From Hexactinellida sp. DTS-2022 (taxonomy: Eukaryota > Porifera > Hexactinellida): 64,000 nt of DNA. A program made the position numbers and the translations under genes. Of the stretch, positions 31,501 through 44,307 are shown piece after piece (position 1 is the stretch's first letter; each line of letters starts with the position of its first letter). The notes under the pieces were generated by a model. The model saw nothing but the letters and a program-made list of their open reading frames with translations, was not told where the DNA came from and ran no database searches. The stretch is taken from positions 930,001 through 994,000 of the forward strand of contig JAPNXP010000005.1 in assembly GCA_028753945.1 (NCBI GenBank). Direction: 5' to 3'.

Positions 31501-34500
31501 CATGTAAATTTTATCAAGCTCAATATTAATTATTTCATGTTATGAACTATAATTAGTTTAAATAGGTGTTTAAATCATTTGATAAAAAATCGTAACCCCA
31601 GGTGCAAATTAGACGGTCACTCCGCAACTACATGCCAAGTTTCAGCCCTCAATGTATAAAGGTGAGGGCAGGGTACCGTCTACCGAGAAATAATAATAAT
31701 AAAATCCAAAATTGCAGCTGTGCCGACGCATGTTCCTTCGGTGGCACTATATTTTGTTGGTGGTTTATTGATAGTGCCTCCAAAGGAACATGCTGTCGGG
31801 CGCAGGCTGCAATTTTGGATTTTTTTCGCCAAGTCATCAACGCCCAAGGTGTGAAGAACCATTTGTTAAGTGGTCGGAGTCACAAGGAACGATTGTTGAA
31901 TTTGAAGTTTGTTTCTATCATAAACCATCTAGAGTTTAATGCCATTCATTCATTATGTATTGATAATAAATTATATTATTAGTTATACAAGCTGCTCGTC
32001 CGCGCTACGCGCGTTCTTACAACTTGCACTCGGGCCTGCGGCCCTTGTTTGTATTCATGGCAAATACCTTTTCAAATGTTATGCCTGTTGTATTTAGATA
32101 CTGTGGAGTGTAACGGATTTAACGAAAATTATTCATCCCTTTCCTTACGTCACGTTTTTTGCCATTTTGGAATACAAAGTACGATCTGTGACATTCGTAA
32201 TCCTTCTCCTCCCTCGAAAGCGTTACGTAACACAAAGGCCTCATACGCAGGTTAATTATATTACGGAAAATCATTTAGGAATTATAATAGCTGTCCGCTA
32301 GCCTATGTACAAATGACCGTGTATGGAGTAACCTTTTTCAGATTCTACTTTACAGTATGTAGTGGCCGCCTAAGCAGTATATTTAAGTTGAACAACCGCG
32401 CTACGCGCGTTCTCACAACTTATTCTCGAGCCTTCGGACCTCGCGTGAATTTACAACAATTTTGATTCCTTAATTAGAATAGACAAATTTGTTATTTCGG
32501 AAAGAAAGACATTTATACTAAATCATAATAATATATGCTCATGATCCTCGGTAAATTAATACATTAATTCATGCTAATAAAGTCATTGATACGAAATTTA
32601 TTCCTAACTGACAAATATATCTTTTTCGGGTTATGAGTAGCAAATCTGAAGTCTAATTAATTAATTAATCAAAAGTTTGGAAGGTGGAATGAAATTTGAA
32701 GTTTGAAAGGTTTTAGTTTAACTATTTATGCGATTAATGGGACTATTGAAGTACTAACTTATAGGGTAAAATGTATTGGTCAAATGTATTGACCCAGAAT
32801 TATATTTGTATTTATTTTTTCAGCCAATTAAATTGCAGTCTCAGTTAGGCTTTCTATAATGCATAATTAACAGCTGATAGTTTTGTCACCTTTTGAAAGG
32901 GAAGATACGAATATTTTTCTTAGATATTAGAACTTGTTCCTAGAAACAATATTTCCTACCCCTCTGCCAAATTTCAAGTCTGTAGCTCTTACCAGTTCCT
33001 CAATCAATTCCGAACAAAAAAAACAACAAATCATTGTGAATTAATATATAAAGCCCACCATACACGATGCAACATTGTTGCATGCAATGGTTGCACGCAA
33101 CAAGGTAACATACACGGTGCAACAATGTTGCAAGCAAAATGTTGCATGCAACACAATTTTCGTGCGACAAGTTGCATGCAACATTTATTTTCGTGCAACA
33201 TTGTTGCATTGAAATTACTCTATTACACGTGGTAAAATAATATTTTAAATCAGTACTATACGTATAATCCCAATGGATTTGTTATTTTCCAATTCATTAT
33301 TGTGGATAAAACACACGTTGTCGTTTCCGCATTCCAAATTATTATACTTCGCCGGAGGAAATTGCAATTGACCCGTCAACGCAAATTGAGATCTCATGGG
33401 TTAAGGCTTGGATCAAAATCGAGAGACGCAAAGTGCATTTCATCTATTGATGAGAGAAATTTTTTAGTTGACACATCAAGTTATAGAAATTTCGTAGGAT
33501 GATCGATCGTCTCTCCAGTGTTAATTAATTAATAATTACCATTTTTGGTATTCTTAGTTAGAACTGGATATCTATATATCCATCCAAACCTCATTAATTC
33601 GGGCACTGTCGTCCGGAGGCTGCTCATCAGATACGGAACCGGTCGGGTCTGACCGGCCGGTCGAGATCTCTATATGATCTATTCGATATCATAATATCAT
33701 AATTTGTTTTCTATTATTTATAAATTATTGCTAGCTATGATTGACCGGTCGGGTCGGGTCAAATTTCCAACTGCACCGGTCGGGTCGGGTCATGAAAATC
33801 CCGACCGGTTCCATCTCTGCTGCCCATAATTAGAATTTACCCGGATCTTAGAAATATAGTGGTTAGTACATGTGCAATCCCAAAGTGTATAATCCATATT
33901 TTCTAGATTCATTCAAAATAAAAAAACGTCGTTAACGGGTCCTGGATATTTTAGATGTGTAGTATTTCTAGGAAAAGAATATGCAGCAATACAATCAGTG
34001 TTTTTAAAACATTGCTCAAATTTCTGATATATACATTTGTGTTCGCATCATAGGTGGCTTGATTAAGGGTAGTGAGAGTAAGTAGTAAATTAAATAGGTA
34101 CACTAGAAAGAACATGTGAATTTTTCAATTGTTTTGAGTAGGTGAAAAAATTCAAACGAAAATAATCTGAAAATATGTACTGAATTTCCATATTTTCGTG
34201 CAACATGTTGCAAGGAAATTGAACATGTCCAATTTTCATGCAACATGTTGCATGCAACAATATTGCTTGCAACAATCAACATACACGGTGCAACTTTGTT
34301 TCATGCAACAAAGTTACACGCAACATTTCAACATACACGATGCAACAATGTTGCATGCAACTTTGTTGCACGGAAAATTTAACATACACGATGCAACAAA
34401 GTTGCATGCAACAGTTGCATGCAACTTTGTTGCATCGTGTATGGTGGGCTTAAGATATTTTAGCAATGTTATCCACGGTGATTTGAGTTTAGTCAACAAT

Positions 34501-37500
34501 TTCCTTATATTATTATATTATATTTAATCCATTGTATAGTAATACTAGAATTAAATAGAAGCCAGCTGGAATTTATAAGTTGAATCAATTTAATTATCGC
34601 AAGTTGAATCAATAGAGTAGGATTTAACAAGTTAAATCAATATAATTATTACAAGTTAAAACAATGGAATTAGATTTAACACTTTTACAGAAATTGAAGT
34701 GTGAGTAAACAAAGAAATTTCAACCCCAATTTATGGCAAAAATTAAACCAATTTTTAAAAGTTTTCTTCTCCCAACAGGCGCAAAATTTTAAGATGAATC
34801 CAAATATGAAATAAAATTTGGGGGTTTAGTAAAACATATTTTGAGTTATGGACCAGACAAATTTTGAAAGGTGTTAAAGATGTGTCCAAAATGTGTTAAT
34901 TAAAAATCGTAACCCCAGGTGCAAATTAGACGGTCCCATCGCACCTACATGCCTAGTTTCAGCCCATCAACTATAAAGCTCTGGCCAGGGCACCGTCTAC
35001 GGAGAAAAAAATAAAAATAAAAAAATCCAAAATTGCAGCTGTGCCGACGCATGTTCCTTTGGTGGCACTATATTTTGTTGTTTGTTTATTGATAGTGCCA
35101 CCAAAGGAACATGCGTCGGCACAGCTGCAATTTTGGATTTTTTTTCGCCAAGTCATCAACGCCCAAGGTGTGAAGAACCATTTGTAAATTGGTCGTTGTC
35201 ACAAGGAACGGTAGATAAATTTGAAGTTTGTTTCTAACATAAACCATCTTGAGTTACATGCCATTCATTCATTCTGTATTGATAATAAATTATATTATTA
35301 GTTATTTATTTTAGCAATGTTATCCACGGTTAAGTTGAATTTAGTCAACAAATTCCTTATATTATAATATTTTATTTAATCCATTGTATAGTAATACTAG
35401 AATTAAATAGAAGCCAGCTGGAATTTATAAGTTAAATCAATATAATTATCGCAAGTTGAATCACTAGAGTAGGATTTAACAAGTTAAATCAATATAATTA
35501 TTACAAGTTGAAACAATGGAATTAGATTTCACAGTTTTACTGAAATTGAAGTGTGAGTAAACAAAGAAATTTCAACCCCCATTTATGGCAGAAATTGACC
35601 CCTTTATTGAAAAATTTCTTCTCCCATCAGACGCAGAATTTATGGCGAATCCAAATGTGAAATAAAATTTGGGGGTTTAGTAAAACAATCTTTGAGTTAT
35701 GGACCAGACAAATTTTGAAAGGTGTTAAAGATGTGTCAAAAATTTGTTAATCAAAAATCGTAACCCCAGGTGCAAATTAGACGGCGACTCCGAACCTACA
35801 TGCCAAGTTTCAGCCCATCAACTATAAAGCTCTGGCCAGGGCACCGTCTACGGAGAAAAAATAATAATAAAAATAATAATAAAAATCCAAAATTGCAGCC
35901 TGTGCCGACGCATGTTCCTTTGGTGGCACTATATTTTGGTGTGGTTTATTGATAGTGCCTCCTATGGAACATGCTGTCGGCACAGGCTGCAATTTTGGAT
36001 TTTTTTTCCGCCATGTCATCATCACTACGAAGGTGTTAAATTATTTCAGAAAGGTGTTTCAAAAGGCAACGACCCTTAGTGAGTTGTAAATTTCTTTTAT
36101 GCTCACTTCATTTCAAAGATATTCAAGTTTCAGTAGAATATAATAGCTGATGACTCAGCATTTTTTATGTGAGCTCTGGGTCATCACCCAAAACGAACCG
36201 ACCCATTTGAATTATATAATTCACAAAATTGTGAAAACACATTTTTTTTACGATGTCATCATCACCTCAAGGTGTCAAGACCCACTTGTAGAGGTGTTAC
36301 GTGGCATAAGGATCAATTGATAAATTGGAAGTTTGTTTCTATCTTATTTGATTTCTGAGATTTATGATATTTAATTAATTAGTATAAATATTAATTAATA
36401 TTATTTATAATTTAACACCAATTTCAATGTCAACTTACAATTATTAAATTAAATTATTTTGTCATGAATAATAAATTAATTATTTTGTTATCAAATTTCA
36501 ATTAAGCACTCTCGATAACCCCTAATAAACAAATTATAAGCATCTATATAAGTAATATACTGACTGAATTAATTATAATTAATTACGTCAGTATATTAAC
36601 AGTCCAATAATATTCTCGCAGAAGTAAATATAATCACATAATCTGTCGTTGTTGTGAAATATATGATCTTTTTTTTCAATTGGAAAATAGAAGCCTACTC
36701 GATCTCACAAGTTGAATCAATATAATAATAACGAGTTGAAACAATAGAATTAGATTTAACACTTTCAATTGAACTGAAGTGTTAGTAAACAAAGAAATTT
36801 CAACCCCAATTTATGGCATGAATCAAACCTATTAGTAAAAACATTCATCTCCCATCAGATGGAGAATTTTATAGTGAATCCAATGGTGAAAAGAAAATTG
36901 GGGGTTTAGTATAACATTCTTTGAGTTATGGACCAGACAAAATTTGAAAGGTGTCAAAAAAGTCCAAAATTTGTTAATAAAAAATCGTGACCCCAGGTGC
37001 ACATCTGTAACCCATGAGACACCTGTCCTGCAAATTTGGGTTGTTAGTTAATTAAACTCTGTTCTGTGGATGAGCTACGGAAGAATAATAATAACTAACC
37101 AAAGCACTAAGATTAGAACTGGGCCACTATACTATAGTATAGTCGGCACAGTAATAAAGGCAGTGATTCCAATACTGGGCCACTATACTATAGTATAGTC
37201 GGCACAGTAAAAATACAATAAATAAATAAATACAAATAACAATACATACTATAATATAATTATTAATGTTAGTGTGTAAAATTAGATAATTATGATAATT
37301 ATATAAGTTATTTAATTTTAATGAATGAATTAATTAATTAACACTAATATAACAAACAGTATTACATTATACTACTCACATTGCTTGTGAACTCTTTGCC
37401 CTGGTCGTGCTGGATAATATCAGGTAATCCCATATCGAGATAGATGTCCTTCAGATTCTGAATAACTTCTTGTGAAGTCTTGGTCTTGAGAGGGCGTACT

Positions 37501-38460
37501 GCAACATATTTGCTCAGGTAGCATACAGTGACTAGAACGTATTTGTAGCCGTCTTCACTCTCAGGGAGGTCGCATATAAGGTCCATTCCTATATGTCTCC
37601 ACGTTTTAGAAGGAGGTGGTATTGGTTGGAGTTTCTTTTGCGGTTGAGGTGGCAAGGCCGCTGTCATCTGACATATATGGCACGTCTTTACCTTAATAAT
37701 ATAAGAAAGCCATTACTAGTGTATAATTTAAGAAATATATTACAAGATAAAGTCATTTGAGAGTAGTTTAATTCAGCAGGCTTTATTACGCTAACGAGAA
37801 GTATATTGTAATTTTTTAACAGGAATAAAAATACTGTTCAAATAGTTTTGGTGACTTAGTATACATTAAGTTAGAATGCATCATACCCTTTGAAATGATT
37901 CAAAATTAAAATACCCCAATTGAATAATATAAATAAGAATGTTCAATTGAAACGAGATAGGTAGGTAAATCTTACAAGCTACGAACAAAATACAGAAGTG
38001 GTCTAGGCCAATGACCGAACCACGTGCTACATAGGAAAGTATACCGGATAATTTAACTAACATATTCTTTAACGTCTTGGGAAACGCCTGCCCATGTGTA
38101 TCTTTGCTGAACTGAATGTAGGGTCGTATTTATTCCGGGATGACCGACTTCGTCATGGAACTTCTCATAGATGCTGTCCAACTCAGACTGCAATGGAACT
38201 GCCAAATCTGCTTCTGTGCCTTCCAGTTTTACTCTCTAAAGGGAAAATTCAATTAAACCATGGAATATATAAAAATGGTCTAGGCCCTAGGGGAATAAGG
38301 AAGTCAATATTACCTTGTAAAGTCTGTTGGTATCTCCAATAAAATAGGAAGACACTCTTCTTTTGTAGTTCCATTTTGTCTGACGTGAAGCTTGAGATGC
38401 TTCAGGATATTTTTCTTCACGAAGAAAGTGAATGATTTCGTCATATTCATTTGGATTCAT
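28598..38460 (-). CDS. Ginger-like DDE integrase with C-terminal OTU protease, about ten exons, 3' end truncated
   Basis: Inferred exons: 38314-38460, 38062-38235, 37380-37685, 30734-30840, 30286-30681, 29875-30151, 29741-29803, 29442-29585, 29274-29378 and 28598-29134. Phases match through the eighth; the ninth fits neither neighbour. The N-terminus (MNPNEYDEIIHFL) leads to an HHCC finger (EKFHDEVGHPG, TCHICQ). The retroviral-type integrase core shows WRHIGMDLICDLPE (Asp), DIIQHDQGKEF (Asp) and YHPMANGLVEAHN (Glu). A GPYTV...ITRPYF segment is the integrase C-terminal fold. The last exon is an OTU-type cysteine protease (EGDGNCLFRCISKLITG, MNRESIWGTDVEIYAASAIL), but the His end is missing where the arm of the 6.2-kb repeat begins near 28650. 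Integrase-derived transposases with OTU or Ulp1 tails are known from Ginger elements. A 6.5-kb intron (30841-37379) is full of repeats. It is probably a decaying copy. Confidence 0.65.
30842..32000. repeat. Dispersed repeat X, cluster in the Ginger-like intron
   Basis: Two units. Each body contains GCCAGCTGGAATTTATAAG, GTGCACTGTGAAAAGGTG and AATCGTAACCCCAGGTGC, ends ACCGTCTACSGAGAAATAAT, and is followed by a palindromic cassette (30861-30982 and 31701-31823). A GC hairpin CCGCGCTACGCGCG follows at about 31995 and again at about 32398. No protein is encoded. 32000-33050 is otherwise AT-rich without recognisable content. Confidence 0.75.
33052..34450. mobile_element. PIF/Harbinger-like non-autonomous element with TAA duplication
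   Basis: The ends are AGCCCACCATACACGATGCA and TGCATCGTGTATGGTGGGCT, with TAA on both sides (33049-33051 and 34451-34453). Both terminal regions, about 150-250 bp, are packed with GTTGCATGCAAC-type palindromes and repeated ACATACACGRTGCAAC. The 66-aa frame at 33302 has no recognisable domain. A hAT MITE is nested at 33628-33819. Confidence 0.7.
33628..33819. mobile_element. hAT MITE with CTGCYCAT duplication
   Basis: The ends are CAGATACGGAACCGGTCGGG and CCCGACCGGTTCCATCTCTG. The flanks CTGCTCAT and CTGCCCAT match at 7 of 8 bases. Internal GACCGGTCGGGTCGGGTC repeats are present. Confidence 0.75.
34454..37215. repeat. Dispersed repeat X, two further units plus tail cassettes
   Basis: Palindromic cassettes lie at 35021-35141 and 35881-36003, each after a GTCTACGGAGAAAAAATAA tail. 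A third tail near 37000-37080 is followed by two copies of the second cassette type (ACTATACTATAGTATAGT) at about 37110-37210. The block 36535-36620 (TATATAAGTAATATACTGAC) recurs at 47240 and 59300. Confidence 0.75.
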
Positions 38461-38604
38461 TTCGAAATAAGAATAGATTTGTTTGTTTGTTTGTTTGTTG
38501 TAAATGAATAAGACAATTAATGCATATATTAAATGTCTTATATAGTAAATTTGATAATAGTATAGGGTTTATCTATACTATGATATGAAAATCATAGTAT
38601 TTTT

Positions 38605-39480
38605 AATTAAACGAGCCCTTCGGTCTCGGTCGCTTCGCGACGGATCACTCTCTCACAAAAGTCGCTTCGCGACTTTTGTTCGTTCGTGTTAAGCACTACG
38701 CGATACAATTAACGGCCGCTTCGCGGCCTTTCTCTTCCAAAAAGCTATAATATTTCTATTCAGTTTCACCTGTGGCTAGTGAATTACACACTATTACTTA
38801 ATAACGCGTGCCTAAAATTCATTTTGGGTTGTGATTCCTGTAATTTGTTTGGGGAATTATGTTGAGTAAGTTATTCTCATTGTTCAATAGTTATTAATTA
38901 TTAGTTAATTAATAGCTCAATAATTCTTAAGGATAGCTCGTTCAGCTATATTAAAAGGTTCAGCTTGTTAGCTCAAATAAATTGAGACCTGTGGTTGGTA
39001 AATTATACGCAATTAATTATTTCAGTAAATTGTATTGCAAAGTAATTTACTCACTTTGGGTGTAATCTCTCCATAATAATGGTTTAATGGTGAGAATAAG
39101 ACCGCGAAGCGGTCTTATTCTCACCATTAAACCATTATTATGGAGAGGTAAATCCAGGGTTGCAAAATATTTTATTTATAAATAGTAATAAAGTTCTACA
39201 TCTCAATAAACAATTCTTTTTGTAGGAGCTGGGTTAGTGAATTATTTAATTTAATTGATAGCTATAATTAATATAATAAATCTCATCGTTAGGCGTCTTA
39301 TTATAGAAGCCAATATGTAGGTGTAATAAATAAACAATGCATTAGAAGACTCTAAGCGCATTCTTGTTAAAACAAACAAATCAGATTGATAGTAAATAGT
39401 ATGCATTATATGCGATTGACGTAAGCTAAATACATCACGAATAGAAATAAACTGATGGAAGCCAAACTGGATTAACCAAG
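38605..39480. repeat. Family K GC-hairpin repeat with downstream long hairpin, copy 1
   Basis: It starts GAGCCCTTCGGTCTCGGTCG and holds stems with three-base loops: ACAAAAGTCGC-TTC-GCGACTTTTGT and CGGCCGC-TTC-GCGGCC. The following 700 bp recurs at 44450-45000. It includes a long hairpin at 39067-39147: two perfect 39-bp arms (CTCTCCATAATAATGG...GACCGC) around GAA. Confidence 0.8.
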
Positions 39481-39539
39481 TATGCAATTTAGGAAATATT
39501 GTAGGTGAAGATTAAATCATAAACCTCAATATGTGCAAT

Positions 39540-39995
39540 GATGCAGCAATTGGAGGTTACATTTTTGTTATTGCCTGGCTCAGATTAAATGCGAAAATTA
39601 TAAAAATTTCTAGAGACATGCAATATATTCTGTTTTATAATGTGACAAAATTATTTGTCGATTGAACCAAAAGTGTAAGAGCTGAATCCAAATTAGTTCC
39701 TACGTGACGTCACATTCCCATAAATCGGTATACGTGTGTCTCATTGTATGTTGTGTTATCATCTAAAATTGTGGGCGAATCGAATAAAAACTGAATGAGT
39801 TATTCCCAAATATGTGCGTTTATGACGTCATAATCCCGTTATTTCGCTTAGAAAACCAATAGATCGTTGTCAGCGTGTAAAATTACCCCTGCATGCCAAT
39901 TTTCAGCTTTCTGGGACTCGTAGTCTTTCCAATCAATTACGGACAAACATCCAAACAAACAAACACACAACAATTCCGCTTTTAATATATAGATT
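39540..39995. repeat. Family K tail region, copy 1
   Basis: Sequence from TTATTGCCTGGCTCAGATTA to GGACAAACATCCAAACAAAC and AATTCCGCTTTTAATATATAG. A second copy is at 50220-50645, and shorter ones at 45900-46170 and 46560-46750. The (CAAA)n/(CA)n run with a fixed terminal motif suggests the 3' end of a retro- or rolling-circle element; I cannot decide which. Confidence 0.6.
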
Positions 39996-40149
39996 CATAA
40001 TAAAAAGTAAAAATAAGCCAAAATTTCCTTTTATAGTGTCTCAAAATATCACTGTATAATTTGTAATAGCACATCCATGGTTTGGTAATACAATGTCTCA
40101 GAATCTCACGCGTCTCAGAATATCATGCAACAGGCCTTATATGGAGTAG

Positions 40150-41041
40150 GCAATGAATTAGATTTAACACTTTTAACACTTTGTCTGAAATTGAAGTGTG
40201 AGTAAACAAAGAAATTTCAACCCCCATTTATGGCAGAAATTGACCCTTTTATTGAAAAATTTCTTATCCCATCAGACGCAGAATTTTATGGTGAATCCAA
40301 ATATGAAATAAAATTTGGGGGTTTAGTAAAACATTTCTTGAGTTATGGTCCAGACAAATTTTGAAAGGTGTTAAACATGTGTCCAAAATTTGTTAATCAA
40401 AATCGTAACCCCAGGTGCACGTCTGTAACCCATGACACCCATCCTAAAAATTTGGACTCTTAGTTGATAAAACTCTGTTTTGTGGAGTGGCTACGGATAA
40501 ATAATAAAATCCAAAATTGCAGCCTGTGCCGACGCATGTCCCTTTGGTGGCACTATATTTTGTTGGTGGTTTATTGATAGTGCCTCCAATGGAACAAGCT
40601 GTCGCACAGGCTGCAATTTTGGATTTTTTTTGCCAAGTCATCATCAATATAAAGATGTTAAATTATTTCAGAAAGGTGTTTCAAAAGGCTACGACCCTTA
40701 GAGTGGTGGAAGTTTCCACTTAGCTCACTTCATTTGAGAGATATTTAAGTTTCAGTACAATATAATAGTGCTGAGTCAGCATTTTTTAGGTGCGAGTTGG
40801 GTATTCACCCAACTCCAACCAACCCATGCGAATTATTTAATTCACAAAATTGTAAAAATACATTTTTTGACGATGTCATGATCACCTCAAGGTGTCAAGA
40901 TCCACTTGTATAGGTGGTACCTGGCATAAGGACCAGTTGATAAATTGAAAATTTGTTTCTATCTTGTATCATCTCTGAGATTAATGAAATTTAGCTAATT
41001 AGTATAAATATTTAATTAATTTATTAATAATTTAACACCAT
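40150..41041. repeat. Dispersed repeat X unit interrupted by the MULE element
   Basis: The body and tail are as elsewhere, with a palindromic cassette at 40506-40626. It breaks off at CACCATTATTATGTA, where the MULE element begins, and resumes at 47136 with TATTATGTACAGCAAATTAAAT. Confidence 0.75.
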
Positions 41042-41486
41042 TATTATGTAGAACTACGACAGTTGTGTACAGAGACATTTGTGTACAAGACTAGTGCGAC
41101 ACTTGTGTACAGCCTAGTGCGACATTTGTGTACAACTTTGGTACGACATTTGTGTACAGAGATTTTTGTGTACAGCGACATTTGTGTACAGCGACATTTG
41201 TGTACAGATTGTAAATTGTATAGCTGTAAATGGGTCACATTAAGTGATGGATAATGACCCATTCTTATTAATTTATAATATCAACTTTATTCGTAATATT
41301 TCAATTTAATAATCTAATCAAACATACAAATAAACGAGAATCTATCTTTATTTATTAATGATAATTTTAGATATAAGGCAATCGATGAGTTGAGTTGAAG
41401 TAGAGGCTGAATTTAGAAGAATTTAAATTAACTGTTAATAGGAACTATTCCATCTAATTATCCGTATGGAGGTATAAGATGTTTAT

Positions 41487-43477
41487 CTAAAAAGTTATTT
41501 TAAAAGCAATGCTCTTAAGAAAAACCATAACTGGTCTGGTGAAGTAATTCATTACTATCGTCACCAATGTTGATTCGTTTTCCAGTGACTTTTTAGATTT
41601 AGTTGGTCGAATTCCCTTATAGTATTGTGCTTGTCTCAGTTCGACGCTAGATTGTTCAATAGTTAATGCATGACAAAATTTCCAGAATGTTGGATGGTGA
41701 CATGCAACGGTGACTGAAAACGCGCGATGCCAAGCTTCGACTGCATTCGTTGTCCTCGGTATCCATATCGAACTAAGTGAAAGTTGTTCCACATCTCGAT
41801 TGGAAATAGTGGCGAATCGTAACATCCAAATTCATCTCTTCTCCCAACATAAGTACTTTCAAAGTAATCATAAAGCGGTAGTGCTTCATGAGGAACTTGA
41901 GCTTTTAAGCTTTCAAAAGTGTGTACAACATGTTGAGGTGGTAAATAAGCTAGAGCAGGTAGCATTCTGAGGAGTAATGAAAATTCAAGATCATTTAGAT
42001 AGCGAGTTTGCAACCCAACTTCCTGTATCTTTCTATAGACAGCCTGAGATAAATGGAAAAAACAGCCCTTCACATTTGTTAAAGCCCAAACCTCTCGGAA
42101 GGTATTTATGGCAGCTTTCTCAAAATCTACCAACAAATATTGGGGATTAGAATTAGGACATAAGTCTTTTATAATCTTCCACATCTTTCGATAATAGAAT
42201 GAACTCTTGCCTGGGAGTAAAACATAAATACATGGAAGCAGATGTCCATCCATGAAAGGGTAAACTCCACCAGCTAACCCATGGATTGTGTAAAGCTGTG
42301 CAAATAAAGAAGGAACAGTCTTGAATGTTCCATCTGCCATCCATATCGAACATATAGTTAGTATATTTTTGTTTTCTTCTGTACCAAACATTAGAATTCT
42401 ATCTGACCCTGGGCCAGAATCGTATATCAAAAACTCTTTCCCCCCTAGGGTTTTAATATTTTGGTCAATTACGAGATCCAAGAGGGAAGTAGGGTTAGCT
42501 CGAGCTGGCCTTACTCTTTGACAGGCTCTTTTCAGACTTTTTTCAGGTGGTAAAAGGGTTTTAGCAATCTCAGACAAACTACCAGAGATTTCCGCAACTA
42601 TTCTATGTGGATTATCGTGAGATTCTTGAGCCCGTCTCTTAATACCTGCGCGGAATACAAGTACTTCTTCAGCTCCGATCTCTGGTCCATGACAGTGCTC
42701 GCCAATCATTTTAAGGATATTTGTTGATTTTGTATGTATACGCCCCCTACAGTTTTTTACTTGACAACGCCACTGCTTCTTTACACTATCTTCACGCTGA
42801 AAATTGTAGATGAATCCTTCGTGTGATAATTTATCATGTCCCTTAGAGGATTTTATCAATTTGTAGTCACAATTGTCCATGGGAAAATTGTCACTACTCA
42901 GAGTGACCGATGGAATAACTGATGTTGATAAATCAGTAGAGGCATTCGAAAGAGAATCGTTGCAAGTAATATTATTTTCAATTAAGTCAGATTGTGGATA
43001 TTCTAAAGTTAGCGCTGGTGGATTATCTAGTATATCCATTATTTCCTGCAAATCTAAGGCATTTTGCGCAGCTTCGCTATTTAATTGCACAATTTGTTGT
43101 TCTCTGCCATGACAGTACAAATGAAATTCTGAGAGTATTTTGAATATGTGCTCATTGTTAATCAAAATAATACCATCATCATCTATCCAGCTTAAAAGTC
43201 CGCCCTCTTCTTGTGCTGTTCCCCATTTCATCATTTCATCCAAAGCCTGAGACAGATGTTCAAAAGTAGACTTAAAGTTTCGCTTTGGATATGTCAGCGC
43301 AATTAATACTTCCGACGGTAGATTTGTCAATTCAGATAGAATCATTTCTGAGTTTAAAAGGGTAGCATTAGTATTGAGATACTTTGGATCTGCTATCTGT
43401 TCAAGATTAGTCCATTTATGTTCAATGAATGTAGACCAAGAAATTGATAAATAATCCATTAGAATTTGAAATTTCAT
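41487..43477 (-). pseudogene. FLYWCH-MULE transposase, frameshifted before the catalytic Glu
   Basis: A 604-aa frame runs from 43477 to 41663. Its first 210 residues are unassigned. A FLYWCH zinc finger follows (HEGFIYNFQRE, QWRCQVKNCRGRIHT, HCHGPEIG). Then comes a MULE-type DDE domain: ICSIWMADGTFKTVP (first Asp), YLLVDFEKAAINTF (second Asp) and GCFFHLSQAVYRKIQ. After FPIEMWNN, near 41780, the frame drifts into unrelated residues. The expected continuation, SSIWIPRTTNAVEAWHRAF with the catalytic Glu and HPTFWKF, is in another minus frame running to 41487. One single-base shift therefore separates second Asp and Glu. The transposase would cut and rejoin DNA at the element ends; this copy is probably dead. 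Transcription is towards the left TIR. Confidence 0.8.
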
Positions 43478-43849
43478 ATTTAGTCGCTACATATATAAGG
43501 AATGCAAGGCCCGAAATCCTATTTTAATATTTACTTCCGGAGTGAAGTCATATACAGTCAGGTGAAGCGTATACAAATGTATTTCCGTACACAAGTTTCG
43601 CACTAGTCTTGTACACAAATGTCTCTGTACACAACTGTCGTATTTCCTTGTGTACAGCGACATTTGTGTACAGCGGCATTTGTGTATAGACTACAGAGTT
43701 TTGTGCATGGGGACACTTGTGTACAATCACAGTCAACCTGGTAAGGTGAAGAAATTGTCTCATTAAAATGAATGCAAGTTTAACTTTACTAAATTAAACA
43801 TTTTTACAAGTTTTATTTAAGTATAAATAATTAACAATTTTTAAGATAA

Positions 43850-44043
43850 CAGTCAGGTTCTTTTATTCTAAACATTCAAGGAACCAAAATTGTGTTCATA
43901 ATATAGAGGCTTCTAATAAGCAAACTAACTCAAACAAACCTAAGTTGTTAAATTGGGAGCCGTGTAGTACTTGTTCATTAGAATTATAATAATTTCATAA
44001 GTAGACGAAAATTGTTCATAATAAGTAGACCTGATCCTGACTG
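43850..44043. repeat. Family H MITE, complete
   Basis: The ends are CAGTCAGGTTC and ATCCTGACTG. The interior AAAATTGTGTTCATAATATAG matches 19704-19860 in inverse orientation. Confidence 0.6.
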
Positions 44044-44307
44044 TCAGTTTCTTTTTTTTCACCCTAAAATGAGCCCTCTTACTGCAAATTCAGCTTCCAT
44101 AAACAAGTACACATGATTTTTTTCGTTACTGAACATTAATAAATGAAATACTTGTACTTTTTTTATTGGCTCTAGCGTGCAACCTGCGTGCTGGTGCTAA
44201 TTCTAGTGTATCGACTTATCTGATACCGTAAGAATTATCATTTTCCCTGACATTGATTAATTAATATACATGTACTTATACCATTTTGAGGCACTTTTTA
44301 TTAATCA

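Noticed and set aside
33302-33502. 66-aa frame in the PIF-like element as a Harbinger protein
   Set aside because: Arg/Lys-rich but lacking any recognisable DDE, MADF or Myb-like motif.
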